Shown one piece after another: positions 53,483 through 64,000 of a stretch of DNA of 64,000 nt. Under the pieces are notes generated by a model. That model had not been told where the DNA came from, made no database searches, and saw only the letters and a list, made by a program, of their open reading frames with translations. Both the position numbers and the translations under genes were made by a program. The number at the start of each line of letters is the position of its first letter. Position 1 is the first letter of the stretch. Location of the stretch: contig JAIQFE010000029.1 of NCBI GenBank assembly GCA_020073445.1, positions 1 to 64,000 of the forward strand, read 5' to 3'. The DNA is from Terriglobia bacterium. Its GTDB lineage: Bacteria; Acidobacteriota; Terriglobia; Bryobacterales; Bryobacteraceae.

Positions 53483-54910
53483 TCAAGTCGTAGATATTTT
53501 TTCGAAGGCATCCGCTACACGAAACATTGCGGTCTCATTGAAATGATTGGCAAGGACCTGCAACCCTACCGGCAATCCATCCGGTGTGTTGCCAGCCGGT
53601 ACGCTCATGCACGGGATTCCCGCCAGGTCGCCCGTCACGGTGTAGATATCGGAGAGATACATCGCCGTCGGATCGTCAACTTTCTCGCCCAGCTTGAACG
53701 CCGGGAAGGGCGACACCGGACCGACGATCGCGTCCACTTGCTCGAATGCCTGGGCGTAGTCCTGCGCCACCAGCGCCCGCACTTTCTGCGCTTTCAGATA
53801 ATACGCGTCGTAGTAGCCCGAACTCAGCACGTAAGTTCCCAGCATGATGCGCCGCTTACACTCTGCTCCGAACCCTTCGTCGCGCGTTTTGCGATACATC
53901 TCCTGCAGAGTGCCCGCGCTTTCGGAACGCCGTGTATAGCGCACCCCGTCATAACGCGCCAGATTCGAGCTCGCCTCGGCCGTACAGATGATGTAGTAGC
54001 ATCCCACCGCGTAAGCCGTGTGCGGCAGGCGGATCTCGCGGATCTCGCACCCCAGCTTCTGGAGCGTTTGAATCGCCGCCTGAATCACGCCGCCCGTGTC
54101 GCTCGCGAGGCCGTCGAAGAACTCTTTCGGAATGCCGATCTTCATTCCCTTGATGTTTCCGTCGAGCGCCGCCACGTAGTCCGGCACCGGTGCGAATGCC
54201 GATGTGGAATCCATCTCGTCGCGGCCAGCCATCACTTGCAGCAGCCGCGCGGAATCCCGCACCGTCCGTGAAAACGGCCCGATGTGGTCGAGCGAGCTGG
54301 CGAACGCCGTCAGCCCGTAGCGCGACACTCGTCCATAGGTTGGGGTTACGCCGGTTACGCCGCAAAACGACGCCGGTTGCCTGATCGACCCGCCCGTATC
54401 CGATCCCAGCGACAACACCGCAGTCCCTTGTGCGACCACCGCGGCCGATCCTCCGCTGGAACCACCCGGAACGCGATCCAGAGCGACAGGGTTCCGGACA
54501 GGTCCAAATGCGGAGTTTTCGTTGGATGAACCCATGGCGAACTCGTCGCAATTCGTCTTGCCGATGATCACGCCGCCGGCTTGTTCGATGCGGATCACAG
54601 CCGTGGCATCATAAGGCGGAATGTAGGTTTCGAGCATCCGCGACCCGCACGTAGTGCGGAGCCCGCGCGTGAGAATCACGTCCTTGACGGCGATGGGCAC
54701 GCCGGCAAGAGGCCCCGGGTCCTCGCCCGCGGCGATCTTTTGATCCACGGCCTTTGCAGCGGCCAATGCCCGCTCAGGCGAGAACGTCAGATAAGCGTTC
54801 GTCTTGGGATTTTCCGCCTCGGCGTACTTGAGTGCTTCGTGGGCGATCTCCTCGGCGCTGGTTTTCTTGGCCAGGAGGTCGGTTCGGATCGAGTCAACGG
54901 TCTGTTTCAC
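53483..54910 (-). CDS. gatA: Asp/Glu-tRNA amidotransferase subunit A
   Basis: The 475-residue amidase subunit of GatCAB releases ammonia from glutamine to convert Glu-tRNA(Gln) and Asp-tRNA(Asn). The amidase signature is intact: the catalytic Lys in VPIAVKDVI and the Ser-cisSer-containing [12 protein letters not shown], followed by [18 protein letters not shown], where the nucleophilic Ser sits. Length is normal. Its ATG overlaps the gatC stop by 4 bases. gatB is not in the window, so the three genes are split in this genome. Confidence 0.96.
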   Translation of the reverse strand: MKQTVDSIRTDLLAKKTSAEEIAHEALKYAEAENPKTNAYLTFSPERALAAAKAVDQKIAAGEDPGPLAGVPIAVKDVILTRGLRTTCGSRMLETYIPPYDATAVIRIEQAGGVIIGKTNCDEFAMGSSNENSAFGPVRNPVALDRVPGGSSGGSAAVVAQGTAVLSLGSDTGGSIRQPASFCGVTGVTPTYGRVSRYGLTAFASSLDHIGPFSRTVRDSARLLQVMAGRDEMDSTSAFAPVPDYVAALDGNIKGMKIGIPKEFFDGLASDTGGVIQAAIQTLQKLGCEIREIRLPHTAYAVGCYYIICTAEASSNLARYDGVRYTRRSESAGTLQEMYRKTRDEGFGAECKRRIMLGTYVLSSGYYDAYYLKAQKVRALVAQDYAQAFEQVDAIVGPVSPFPAFKLGEKVDDPTAMYLSDIYTVTGDLAGIPCMSVPAGNTPDGLPVGLQVLANHFNETAMFRVADAFEKISTT

Positions 54911-55206
54911 TTCTCGATCACCCTCGGAACTTTGAAGTATCCCTGACCCGCTACGGGCGCGTTGGCCAGCGCATCGGCATTCCCGAGCGGCTTGCGCTCG
55001 ACGTCCGGACGCAGCGTCGCGGTCTCCTCGGAATCGTAGAGGACCTGCGACATCGGCTCGACGTTGGACGTATCCAGCTCCTTCAGCTTTTCCATATGCT
55101 CAAGGATCCCGTCCATATCCTGGGTCATGCGGACGATTTCGTCCTCGGTGAGAGCCAGGTTGGCCAGTTCCGCCACGCGACGGACTTCTTGTTCAGTGAT
55201 CTTCAT
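54907..55206 (-). CDS. gatC: Asp/Glu-tRNA amidotransferase subunit C
   Basis: The 99-residue small subunit stabilises GatA and links it to GatB. It has the typical start MKITEQEVRRVAELANLALTE and middle LEHMEKLKELDTSNVEPMSQV, ending with the loop [15 protein letters not shown], which reaches toward GatA. It is the first gene of gatC-gatA-sod. A palindromic element lies just upstream at 55218-55304, between it and the DUF721 gene. Confidence 0.95.
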   Translation of the reverse strand: MKITEQEVRRVAELANLALTEDEIVRMTQDMDGILEHMEKLKELDTSNVEPMSQVLYDSEETATLRPDVERKPLGNADALANAPVAGQGYFKVPRVIEK

Positions 55207-55217
55207 CCCTCTCCTAA

Positions 55218-55304
55218 GAAAATGGGGACTGCCTCCGATTTCGAAGAACGATTACTGCGCGGTCAGGTACAGCGCGCCGAAATCGGCTGGCTGTCCCCAT
55301 TTTC
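55218..55304. repeat. 87-base inverted-repeat element between gatC and the DUF721 gene
   Basis: The segment begins GAAAATGGGGAC and ends GTCCCCATTTTC, a perfect 12-base terminal inverted repeat. The inner sequence adds a second pairing (CCGATTTCG against CCGAAATCGG). It fills most of the gap between the DUF721 stop, which starts at the next base (55305), and gatC. It looks like a complete small non-autonomous element, distinct from the 79-base repeat but sharing the GGGGAC/GTCCCC end. Confidence 0.7.
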
Positions 55305-55694
55305 TCACGCTGTCCCTTGTTTCTTCGATTGCCGGTAGATCATCGCCATCACCGGATCCTGAATTCCGTTGGAGTCCAGACGACGGGCCGATTCCGCGCG
55401 CTGCGGCTTGATTCTCTTCGGCATCGGCCGGAAATCGATTTCCTTCACCAGATCCCCGCCCAGCGCTTCTTTCAGATTACGCAGGAGAAAATGCCGTAGG
55501 GTATTGAGCTGTTTCTGCCAGACCATGTCTTCGACTTCCACCACCAACGTTCCCCGCACCAGCGCCGCTGCCAACGTATGCCGCGCGATCTTCTTCCCCG
55601 CTGCCAGCGCCCACACCGCCCGCGCGCGAGTCTCCGGATCGGCCATCTCCGGCGACAGCTTCAGTTTTCCAATGAGACTCCCGGCACGTTCCAT
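55305..55694 (-). CDS. DUF721 (DciA-like) protein
   Basis: The 129-residue protein matches DUF721, a KH-like fold found in DciA, the replicative helicase loader of bacteria without DnaC. Segments RARAVWALAAGKKIARHTLAA, GTLVVEVEDMVWQKQLNTLRHFLLRNLKEALG and IDFRPMPKRIKP are typical. It is cytoplasmic. The stop codon begins right after an inverted-repeat element, so the element may have set or altered its C-terminus (KKQGTA). The function here is inferred from family only. Confidence 0.8.
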   Translation of the reverse strand: MERAGSLIGKLKLSPEMADPETRARAVWALAAGKKIARHTLAAALVRGTLVVEVEDMVWQKQLNTLRHFLLRNLKEALGGDLVKEIDFRPMPKRIKPQRAESARRLDSNGIQDPVMAMIYRQSKKQGTA

Positions 55695-55767
55695 AAATTT
55701 GGTTCCAGATCGTACGGGGGAGAATCCGATTCTACCACTAGCGGGTAGGAATCTAGCGCGCGGAGAT

Positions 55768-56118
55768 CTAACGAGTGGAGAGCGTTGCCCAGGGCATGGT
55801 GTCCTGCAGCGCTACCCGCAGCAGATCGGCCAGGTCCGTGTTGCCGAGCAGTACGCGCTCGACTTCGATGCCCGTCCGAAACGCGTTCGGCTGCCAAGTA
55901 CAGTGAACCACGTGGCCGAACAATGTGCAATCGGCCGCTTCCAGCCGGACGATCTCGTCCGCAACCAGCTCGGAGGGCAGGATGAGGCACATGCCGGACT
56001 CTGAGATGTCTTCGAGTCTGCCGGCAACGATCTGATCCTTGTTCGTGAGCCGGACGACTTCGATGTCCAGATCGGCCAGAGCGCGGTTATGTAAGCGGCG
56101 ATCCACTGAACAAACCAT
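55768..56118 (-). CDS. PilZ-domain c-di-GMP-binding protein
   Basis: The 116-residue protein consists of one PilZ domain. The c-di-GMP-binding elements are the arginine pair region DRRLHNRA near residue 7 and the DISESGMCL motif (D-x-S-x-x-G) near residue 38; a beta-barrel follows (VVHCTWQPNAFRTGIEVERV). It should act as a cytoplasmic effector that reads c-di-GMP, the messenger degraded by HD-GYP enzymes such as the one at 9729-11435. It is divergent from the first ADOP permease gene. Its target is unknown. Confidence 0.85.
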   Translation of the reverse strand: MVCSVDRRLHNRALADLDIEVVRLTNKDQIVAGRLEDISESGMCLILPSELVADEIVRLEAADCTLFGHVVHCTWQPNAFRTGIEVERVLLGNTDLADLLRVALQDTMPWATLSTR

Positions 56119-56210
56119 CGGTGGATCCCGTAGGGGGCTTTAGGAATTATTTCCTCTGCATTCTCAAATTATTCTGTAACGGAATCGGCTTGGTGAGGTA
56201 ATAAGTCTCC

Positions 56211-58673
<2,463 letters not shown>

Positions 58674-58716
58674 GAGTTTTGCGTTCTTTTTCCCCGCTGC
58701 CATCGTATTGTTCTCC

Positions 58717-61179
58717 ATGAGGACCCTGCAACACGTTTTCCGCCGGTTTGGGATGGCTCCGACGTTTACCGCCATCGCGCTGGTAACGCTGGCGCTGGGC
58801 ATCGGCGCAAATACGGCCATCTTTAGCGTTATCAACGGCGTGCTGATCAAGCCCCTGCCCTTTCCGCAGGCCCAGGATCTGGTGTCGGTCGCGCACCTGG
58901 CCCCGGGAGTCCCGTCCATCGGCGGGACACTGACCTGCTCGCCCACCATGTACTTCACCTATCGCGAGGAGAACCAGACCTTTCAGGACTTCGGGCTCTG
59001 GTCGAATGGAGGAGGGACGATCACCGGCGTGGGTGAACCGGAAGCGCTCCGGGCGATTGAGGTCACCGACGGCGTGTTGCAGGCCTTGGGCGTACAGCCG
59101 GCCGTGGGGCGTTGGTTCTCCCGCGCCGACGACACCCCCGGCGCGCCCGATACAGTGATGCTGATGTATGGGTATTGGCAGCGAGCCTTTGGCGGAGACA
59201 AGTCCGTTGTGGGGCGCTCCTTGAATATCGATTCCAAGCCGCGCACGGTGATCGGGATCATGCCGCAGAACTTCCGGTTCCTGAACAACGACGCCGAGTT
59301 GATCCTGCCGCAACAATTCGACCGCAATAAGGTCTTTTTAGGGAATTTCGGCTACCAGGGCATCGCACGGCTGAAGCCCGGCGTAACTCTGCAGCAGGCC
59401 AACGCCGACGTGGGACGCATGCTCGGAATCTGGCTCAAGGCTTGGCCGGCGCCACCCGGTTTCGACCGGGCTCTGTTCGAGAATGCCCGCCTGGGCCCCA
59501 AGCTCCAGCCTCTGAAGCAGGACGTGGTCGGCGATATCGGCACGGTGCTGTGGGTGCTGATGGGAACCATCGGGCTGGTGCTGCTGATCGCCTGTGCGAA
59601 CGTCGCGAATCTGTTGCTGGTGCGCGCCGAGGGCCGCCAGCAGGAACTGGCAATACGGGCTGCTCTCGGGGCCGGATGGGGAAGGATCGCGCGCGAAATG
59701 CTGATCGAGAGCCTCACCCTGGGAATCATGGGCGGCGTAGTGGGCTTGGGGTTGGCATACGCTGCCGTGCAAATCCTGGTCGCCAAAGGACCCGCGACAC
59801 TGCCGCGTTTGAACGAAATTGGAATCGATCCCATCGTCCTCGGTTTCACGCTAGCAGCGTCCCTGTTCGCAGGCCTGCTGTTCGGAGTCATCCCGGTGCT
59901 GAAATACGCAGGACCGCATTTGGGAACCGCATTGCGCGCCGGCGGACGCACGTTGAGTCAGAGCCGGGAGCGGCATCGCGCCCGCAATACGCTGGTGGTC
60001 GTGCAGGTGGCGCTCGCGCTGGTGCTATTGATCGGTTCCGGCCTGATGATTCGGACGTTTCAGGCTCTGCGGAACGTTCAGCCGGGATTTACACATCCCG
60101 AAGAACTCCAGCTGATGCGCATCTTGATTTCCGAAGGGCAGGTAAAAGAGAACGAACAGGTAATGCGGATGCAGAACGCGATGCTGGACAAGCTCGCCGC
60201 TATTCCCGGAGTGACGTCTGTCGCCCTGGCAGGCGCCGCGCCGCTCGAAGGCTTCGACAACAACGATGTCCTGTTCGCGGAAGATAAGACGTATACCGCC
60301 GGGCAGATTCCTCCCGTCCGGCGGTATCGGAACGTCACGCCGGGATTCTTCCAGACCACAGGAACGCCTCTGATCGCCGGGCGCGATTTCACCTGGACCG
60401 ACATCTACGACAAGCACCGCGTAGCGATGGTCTCTGAAAATCTGGCCCGCGAAATGTGGGGCGACCCGAACGCCGCCCTGGGCAAGCGGATCCGGGAAGG
60501 TGCGGCTGATCCATGGCGCGAGATTGTCGGTGTGGTGGGCGATGTTTACGACGACGGTGCGCAGAAAAAGCCGCCGGCTTTCGCCTACTGGCCAGCCTTG
60601 ATGGACGCCTTCTACGGCGAGCGGGGCAGCGTCATGCGCTTCGCCGTATTCGTGATTCGCACCAAGCGCGCGGCTACGGAAAACTTTCTGACCGAGGCCC
60701 GTCAGGCGATCTGGTCCGTCAATTCCAGCTTGCCGGTTTTCCGGGTGCGTACTCTCAAGGATGTCTACGATGCCTCCATGGCTCGCACGTCCTTCACCTT
60801 GGTGATGCTGGCCATCGCCGGCACGATGGCGTTGATCCTGGGTATCGTGGGGATCTACGGCGTCATCGCGTATGCGGTCACGCAGCGGACGCGTGAGATC
60901 GGCATCCGCATGGCGCTGGGCGCGGAGCCATCCCGATTACAGCAAATGTTCGTGCGCCACGGGCTGATGCTGGCCGGAATCGGCGCGATCATCGGCTTGG
61001 GCACCGCCGCGGGCCTGACACGCCTGATGTCGACCCTGCTGTTCGGGGTCAAGGCTCTCGATCCTTTGACGTACGCCGGCGTCGCGGCGATCCTGATCGC
61101 GGCGGCTGCCTTGGCCAGCTATGTTCCCGCGCGCCGCGCTACCAGAGTGGATCCTCTGGACGCGCTTCGGGCTGAGTAG
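58717..61179 (+). CDS. ADOP-type ABC permease, copy 2 (tandem paralogue)
   Basis: The 820-residue paralogue shares with copy 1 long identical blocks (SQSRERHRARNTLVVVQVA, YFTYREENQTFQ and WRRAP-region equivalents) and the same two-half layout, so it arose by tandem duplication 43 bases downstream. Differences cluster in the periplasmic domains (EEDKTYTAGQIPPVRRY against VEDKTYAAGQIAPMRRF), where substrate specificity would lie. The ATG at 58717 is preferred over a TTG three codons upstream. No ATPase or adaptor gene is nearby. The short gap with no clear promoter suggests cotranscription with copy 1. Confidence 0.92.
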   Translation: MRTLQHVFRRFGMAPTFTAIALVTLALGIGANTAIFSVINGVLIKPLPFPQAQDLVSVAHLAPGVPSIGGTLTCSPTMYFTYREENQTFQDFGLWSNGGGTITGVGEPEALRAIEVTDGVLQALGVQPAVGRWFSRADDTPGAPDTVMLMYGYWQRAFGGDKSVVGRSLNIDSKPRTVIGIMPQNFRFLNNDAELILPQQFDRNKVFLGNFGYQGIARLKPGVTLQQANADVGRMLGIWLKAWPAPPGFDRALFENARLGPKLQPLKQDVVGDIGTVLWVLMGTIGLVLLIACANVANLLLVRAEGRQQELAIRAALGAGWGRIAREMLIESLTLGIMGGVVGLGLAYAAVQILVAKGPATLPRLNEIGIDPIVLGFTLAASLFAGLLFGVIPVLKYAGPHLGTALRAGGRTLSQSRERHRARNTLVVVQVALALVLLIGSGLMIRTFQALRNVQPGFTHPEELQLMRILISEGQVKENEQVMRMQNAMLDKLAAIPGVTSVALAGAAPLEGFDNNDVLFAEDKTYTAGQIPPVRRYRNVTPGFFQTTGTPLIAGRDFTWTDIYDKHRVAMVSENLAREMWGDPNAALGKRIREGAADPWREIVGVVGDVYDDGAQKKPPAFAYWPALMDAFYGERGSVMRFAVFVIRTKRAATENFLTEARQAIWSVNSSLPVFRVRTLKDVYDASMARTSFTLVMLAIAGTMALILGIVGIYGVIAYAVTQRTREIGIRMALGAEPSRLQQMFVRHGLMLAGIGAIIGLGTAAGLTRLMSTLLFGVKALDPLTYAGVAAILIAAAALASYVPARRATRVDPLDALRAE

Positions 61180-61186
61180 CCTGCCC

Positions 61187-62257
61187 TTACGCTCCCGGAT
61201 GACGCGCTAACTCATCGGTGCGATCCACCAGGTCTTTCAAATTCTGATGCAGTTGTTCCAGGACGAACGCGAGTCCGAACACTCGCCCGACCGTCTCATC
61301 GGATAGATCCCGCATGAGCCGGGCCTTGCGCGATTCCGCTACGGCGGACGCGAATCCCGTAAACGCGGCGTCCGCTTCTTGGAGCGATGGGGAAGGCTTC
61401 TGATTCGTGGTCGCCTCGCCGTCGGCATGAAGAAATGCCGCGATGGCGGCGGCCACGCGTGAGGCGGGTTCGGCAAGAAGCCGCAACGGTTCCGGCAAAG
61501 GCTCGGCCGTCGTTCGTCCGACTGCGGCCAAATCGTTCCTGAGCCTTCGAAGAGTTCGCAGGATCGATTGCGGGTCGGGGCCCGCGCGTAAATAGGTGGC
61601 ACGTTCCCGAGTGGCATCATCCCCAGCGGCCTCGGCCTGACTGAGCGCAATCCGAATATCGTCGTGCAGGCTCTGGATCGCGTCCGGATCGCCTTCGCCC
61701 GACAGTCCCTTCACAACGATCGCCGCCAGATCTCCCATCTTGCCGATCGCCCGGCCCGCCGCCTCGGCCATCCCTTCGTGCGCGCGTGCGGGCAGAACCA
61801 GCAGCGCCACGGCCATCGCGACGATCCCGCCGAGTCCGATCTCCAGGACTCTTTGGATGGCCTGCGCTTCGGGGCTGACGGCGTTGCTGGGGGTGAGTAA
61901 CAAAATGATGGCAGTCACGGGCGCGGCACGATACGCAGGCTTCAAAGCCGCCAGCAACGCCAATGGAATCAGGACGACGGTGAATGCAAGTCCCAGGCCA
62001 AGGCCATTGAACGGACGAAGAACCACCAAGACCGCGACACCCCATACGGCTCCGCCCAGCGAGCCAAGCAGCCGGTCGAGCATCGCCTTGAGCGACGCTC
62101 CGACGCTCCCCTGCATCACGATGACCGCCGTCAGCACAGCAGGATAACTCTGCGGGAGATCGAGCAGGCGACACAGGATATACGCGGCCAAGCTTGCCAC
62201 CGTCATGCGCACGGCCAACTTGAGTTGCGCGCGATGACGGCGGATCCACATAACCAT
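61187..62257 (-). CDS. FUSC-family inner-membrane protein (aromatic acid exporter-like)
   Basis: The protein of about 356 residues has an N-terminal block of five to six hydrophobic helices (LAAYILCRLLDLP, AVLTAVIVMQGSVGASLK, GLGLAFTVVLIPLALLAAL) and a helical cytoplasmic C-terminal half. The pattern LLDLPQSYPAVLTAVIVMQGS is that of the fusaric-acid-resistance/YccS superfamily. Such proteins export aromatic acids or are poorly characterised. The ATG at 62257 is preferred, since upstream residues of a longer frame overlap the divergent SDR gene. It ends 7 bases past the convergent ADOP stop. Confidence 0.78.
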   Translation of the reverse strand: MVMWIRRHRAQLKLAVRMTVASLAAYILCRLLDLPQSYPAVLTAVIVMQGSVGASLKAMLDRLLGSLGGAVWGVAVLVVLRPFNGLGLGLAFTVVLIPLALLAALKPAYRAAPVTAIILLLTPSNAVSPEAQAIQRVLEIGLGGIVAMAVALLVLPARAHEGMAEAAGRAIGKMGDLAAIVVKGLSGEGDPDAIQSLHDDIRIALSQAEAAGDDATRERATYLRAGPDPQSILRTLRRLRNDLAAVGRTTAEPLPEPLRLLAEPASRVAAAIAAFLHADGEATTNQKPSPSLQEADAAFTGFASAVAESRKARLMRDLSDETVGRVFGLAFVLEQLHQNLKDLVDRTDELARHPGA

Positions 62258-62287
62258 ACACGTGATAATAGTAGACACGTCTGCTAT

Positions 62288-63712
62288 ATGGATACTGATT
62301 TCGCTATCGAGCACGCACTATTGGAGCGCCTCCGCGCGGCAGCGGAACTGCTCGAAGAGCTCGCCGGCGACAGGGTCCTCCTGAACCAGCTCCCGGCGGA
62401 GGATCGGGCGCGCCTGCTGCGGGCGGCGGCCGAGCTTTACAATCCCGACAAACTCGCGCGCCGGGAAATGCTGAAGGCCGCCGAGCGGGAACGCGCTCAA
62501 CGCACTGGCGCCGTACTCAACGAGACAGGAATTCGCACGCTGCGGCGGAAACCAGTGTTCACTACGCCCAATTTCTTTCCGCCGCCGGAAGCCGAGCCGC
62601 AGAGTACTGAAGTGCCCGATTCGCCTCATTGCTACGTCTGCAAGCAGCACTACTCGGAGATCCACCACTTCTACGATCAGATGTGTCCGGCGTGCGCCGA
62701 GTTCAATTTCAACAAGCGCACAGAGCTGGCCGATCTAACTGGAAGAATTGCGCTGCTGACCGGAGGACGTGTCAAGATCGGCTATCAGGCCGGCCTGAAG
62801 CTGTTGCGGTGCGGAGCGAAACTGATCGTGACGACCCGCTTTCCCCGCGATTCGGCGCAACGTTACGCTCGCGAACCGGATTTCGCAAAGTGGTCGGATC
62901 GCCTCGAAATCTTCGGGCTCGATCTGCGTCATACTCCCAGCGTCGAGGCGCTGTGCACACATTTGCTGGCGACTCTTCCGCGCCTCGATTTCATCATCAA
63001 CAATGCCTGCCAGACCGTTCGTCGCCCACCGGAGTTCTATAAACACATGATGGAGGGCGAGAGGGCGGCGCTGGGTGAAACGCCAGCGCTGCTGCTTCGG
63101 GAAGCATTACCTCCTTCCGCCGAACTGTCCCAAATCCCGCTGCTGCCGGAGGATTTCGAAGTAGCGAAGCAGCTCTTTCCTGAAGGGCGTCTCGACCAGG
63201 ACCTGCAGCAGGTCGATTTACGCGGTCGAAATTCGTGGCGGCTGCTGATGGCGGAGGTCTCGTCGGTCGAATTGCTGGAGGTCCAGCTGATCAACGCGAT
63301 CGCGCCCTTCATCATCAACGCTCGTCTCAAGTCTCTGATGATGCGCACGCCGGAGCGCGACAAACATATCGTCAACGTATCGGCGGTCGAAGGCCAGTTT
63401 TACCGGAATTGGAAAACCACTCGCCATCCGCATACCAACATGGCCAAGGCCGCGCTCAACATGATGACGCGCACCTCGGCGACCGACTATCACGGCGACG
63501 GCATCCACATGAACAGCGTCGATACCGGCTGGGTGACCGACGAAGATCCGGTCGAGATCGCCGCGCGCAAGACGGTCGAGCAGAAGTTTCACCCGCCCCT
63601 GGACATCGTGGATGGCGCGGCGCGCATCCTGGATCCCATCATCAACGGATTCAACACCGGCGAACACGTCTGGGGACTGTTCCTGAAGGATTACCGGCCA
63701 ACCGACTGGTAG
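62288..63712 (+). CDS. Atypical SDR-family protein with N-terminal zinc ribbon
   Basis: The 474-residue protein begins with about 110 helical residues. A probable zinc ribbon follows (Cys115-x2-Cys118 and Cys133-x2-Cys136, in CYVCKQ and CPACAEF). A short-chain dehydrogenase fold comes next: nucleotide loop TGGRVKIG at 158-165, NNAC at 238-241, Ser365 in VNVSAVEG, and Lys387. The catalytic Tyr of YxxxK is Thr383 (THR-N-M-A-K). An insertion of about 90 residues follows the NNA segment. Oxidoreductase activity is thus doubtful. The ATG at 62288 is the first reasonable start. Function is unknown. Confidence 0.8.
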   Translation: MDTDFAIEHALLERLRAAAELLEELAGDRVLLNQLPAEDRARLLRAAAELYNPDKLARREMLKAAERERAQRTGAVLNETGIRTLRRKPVFTTPNFFPPPEAEPQSTEVPDSPHCYVCKQHYSEIHHFYDQMCPACAEFNFNKRTELADLTGRIALLTGGRVKIGYQAGLKLLRCGAKLIVTTRFPRDSAQRYAREPDFAKWSDRLEIFGLDLRHTPSVEALCTHLLATLPRLDFIINNACQTVRRPPEFYKHMMEGERAALGETPALLLREALPPSAELSQIPLLPEDFEVAKQLFPEGRLDQDLQQVDLRGRNSWRLLMAEVSSVELLEVQLINAIAPFIINARLKSLMMRTPERDKHIVNVSAVEGQFYRNWKTTRHPHTNMAKAALNMMTRTSATDYHGDGIHMNSVDTGWVTDEDPVEIAARKTVEQKFHPPLDIVDGAARILDPIINGFNTGEHVWGLFLKDYRPTDW

Positions 63713-63782
63713 ACGGGCTGGGGATGCCTTCGGCCGCCCGTTGCGATATGATTTGGCTGATATTCGCGGCAGGGAGGCTTCC

Positions 63783-64000
63783 ATGTGGAATCGATATCTC
63801 GCGTCCGGAGTAACCGCAACCATCGTGACTGGAGTGCTGGCACTGGCGCCCGCACCCGTCGCCGGCCAGGCTCCCGCTAAGACCAAGGACACCAAAGCTT
63901 GGAAGGCTCCGCGGACTCCGGACGGTGTGCCCGACTTTCAAGGCTACTGGACCAACAATACCCTGACGCCTTTGGAGCGGCCGAAGGGTCTCGGATCGAA
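63783..64000 (+). CDS. Secreted protein, 3' end cut by window
   Basis: The visible 72 codons encode a signal peptide (YLASGVTATIVTGVLALAPAPVAGQ) and then KAPRTPDGVPDFQGYWTNNTLTPLERP. This phrase (TPDG-PDFQG-W-N-TLTPLERP) is the opening of a secreted protein family that is abundant in Acidobacteriota and has no known function. A strong GGGAGG lies five bases before the ATG. Only the beginning is present, so the rest cannot be described. Confidence 0.8.
   Translation, partial: MWNRYLASGVTATIVTGVLALAPAPVAGQAPAKTKDTKAWKAPRTPDGVPDFQGYWTNNTLTPLERPKGLGS

Noticed and set aside
53469-53486. Upstream TTG start for superoxide dismutase overlapping gatA
   Set aside because: The ATG at 53468 gives the canonical [10 protein letters not shown] start; the extra six residues are not typical.

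Overview
The window is high-GC chromosomal DNA from an Acidobacteriota bacterium, most likely of the Bryobacterales/Solibacter type. This is inferred from family content: two tandem ADOP-type FtsX permeases, a 1,212-residue Oar-like TonB-dependent receptor with an N-terminal carboxypeptidase-regulatory domain, several PQQ beta-propeller oxidoreductases (two with fused cytochrome c), a PEGA-domain protein, DUF1554, DUF3303 and DUF4097 proteins, and short palindromic repeats between genes. LpxB and outer-membrane beta-barrels indicate a diderm envelope. I found no rRNA, tRNA, CRISPR array, prophage or intact insertion sequence.

Layout. 1-8.7 kb holds envelope and sugar functions: a truncated phosphohexomutase, a deacetylase-ACP-ketosynthase mini-operon, a PEGA protein and two glycosyltransferases. 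8.7-12.2 kb (minus) is a coupled operon of cupredoxin, HD-GYP receptor and outer-membrane barrel. 12.5-17.3 kb (plus) has three HlyD/MacA-type adaptors followed by a MacB-type permease, all with 4-base overlaps and no ATPase gene. 17.4-19.9 kb has a possible small secreted protein, a radical SAM enzyme and a class II aldolase. 20.0-26.6 kb looks like an oxalate catabolism module: a TPP decarboxylase (oxalyl-CoA decarboxylase-like), formyl-CoA:oxalate CoA-transferase, a stand-alone formyltransferase resembling the hydrolase domain of 10-formyl-THF dehydrogenase, and an OxlT-like oxalate/formate carrier. A TIMP-like small protein, a decayed toxin-antitoxin pair and a DUF3303 gene lie among them. 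26.6-40.5 kb is mixed: trxB, an M1-peptidase homologue without its zinc site, lpxB, small enzymes, an MHS transporter, a J-domain protein, an SMP-30 protein, a CgeB-like glycosyltransferase, an HpcH-like aldolase and a frameshifted cupin.

40.6-50.9 kb is a one-directional block: VOC protein, cytochrome c-PQQ dehydrogenase, DUF1554 lectin-like protein, second cytochrome c-PQQ dehydrogenase, outer-membrane barrel, TonB-dependent receptor and ExbD. It reads as a periplasmic oxidation system with its own uptake route. A convergent PQQ glucose dehydrogenase-like gene ends next to it. 52.8-56.1 kb holds superoxide dismutase, gatA, gatC, a DUF721 protein and a PilZ protein. 56.2-61.2 kb is the ADOP tandem pair. 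61.2-64 kb has a FUSC-like exporter, an unusual zinc-ribbon SDR lacking the catalytic tyrosine, and the start of a secreted protein cut by the window end.

The most promising material is the oxalate module with its unusual formyltransferase, the paired cytochrome-quinoprotein/lectin/receptor block, and several catalytically degenerate enzymes. Three kinds of inverted-repeat intergenic element, one present twice, suggest a genome rich in small non-autonomous repeats.
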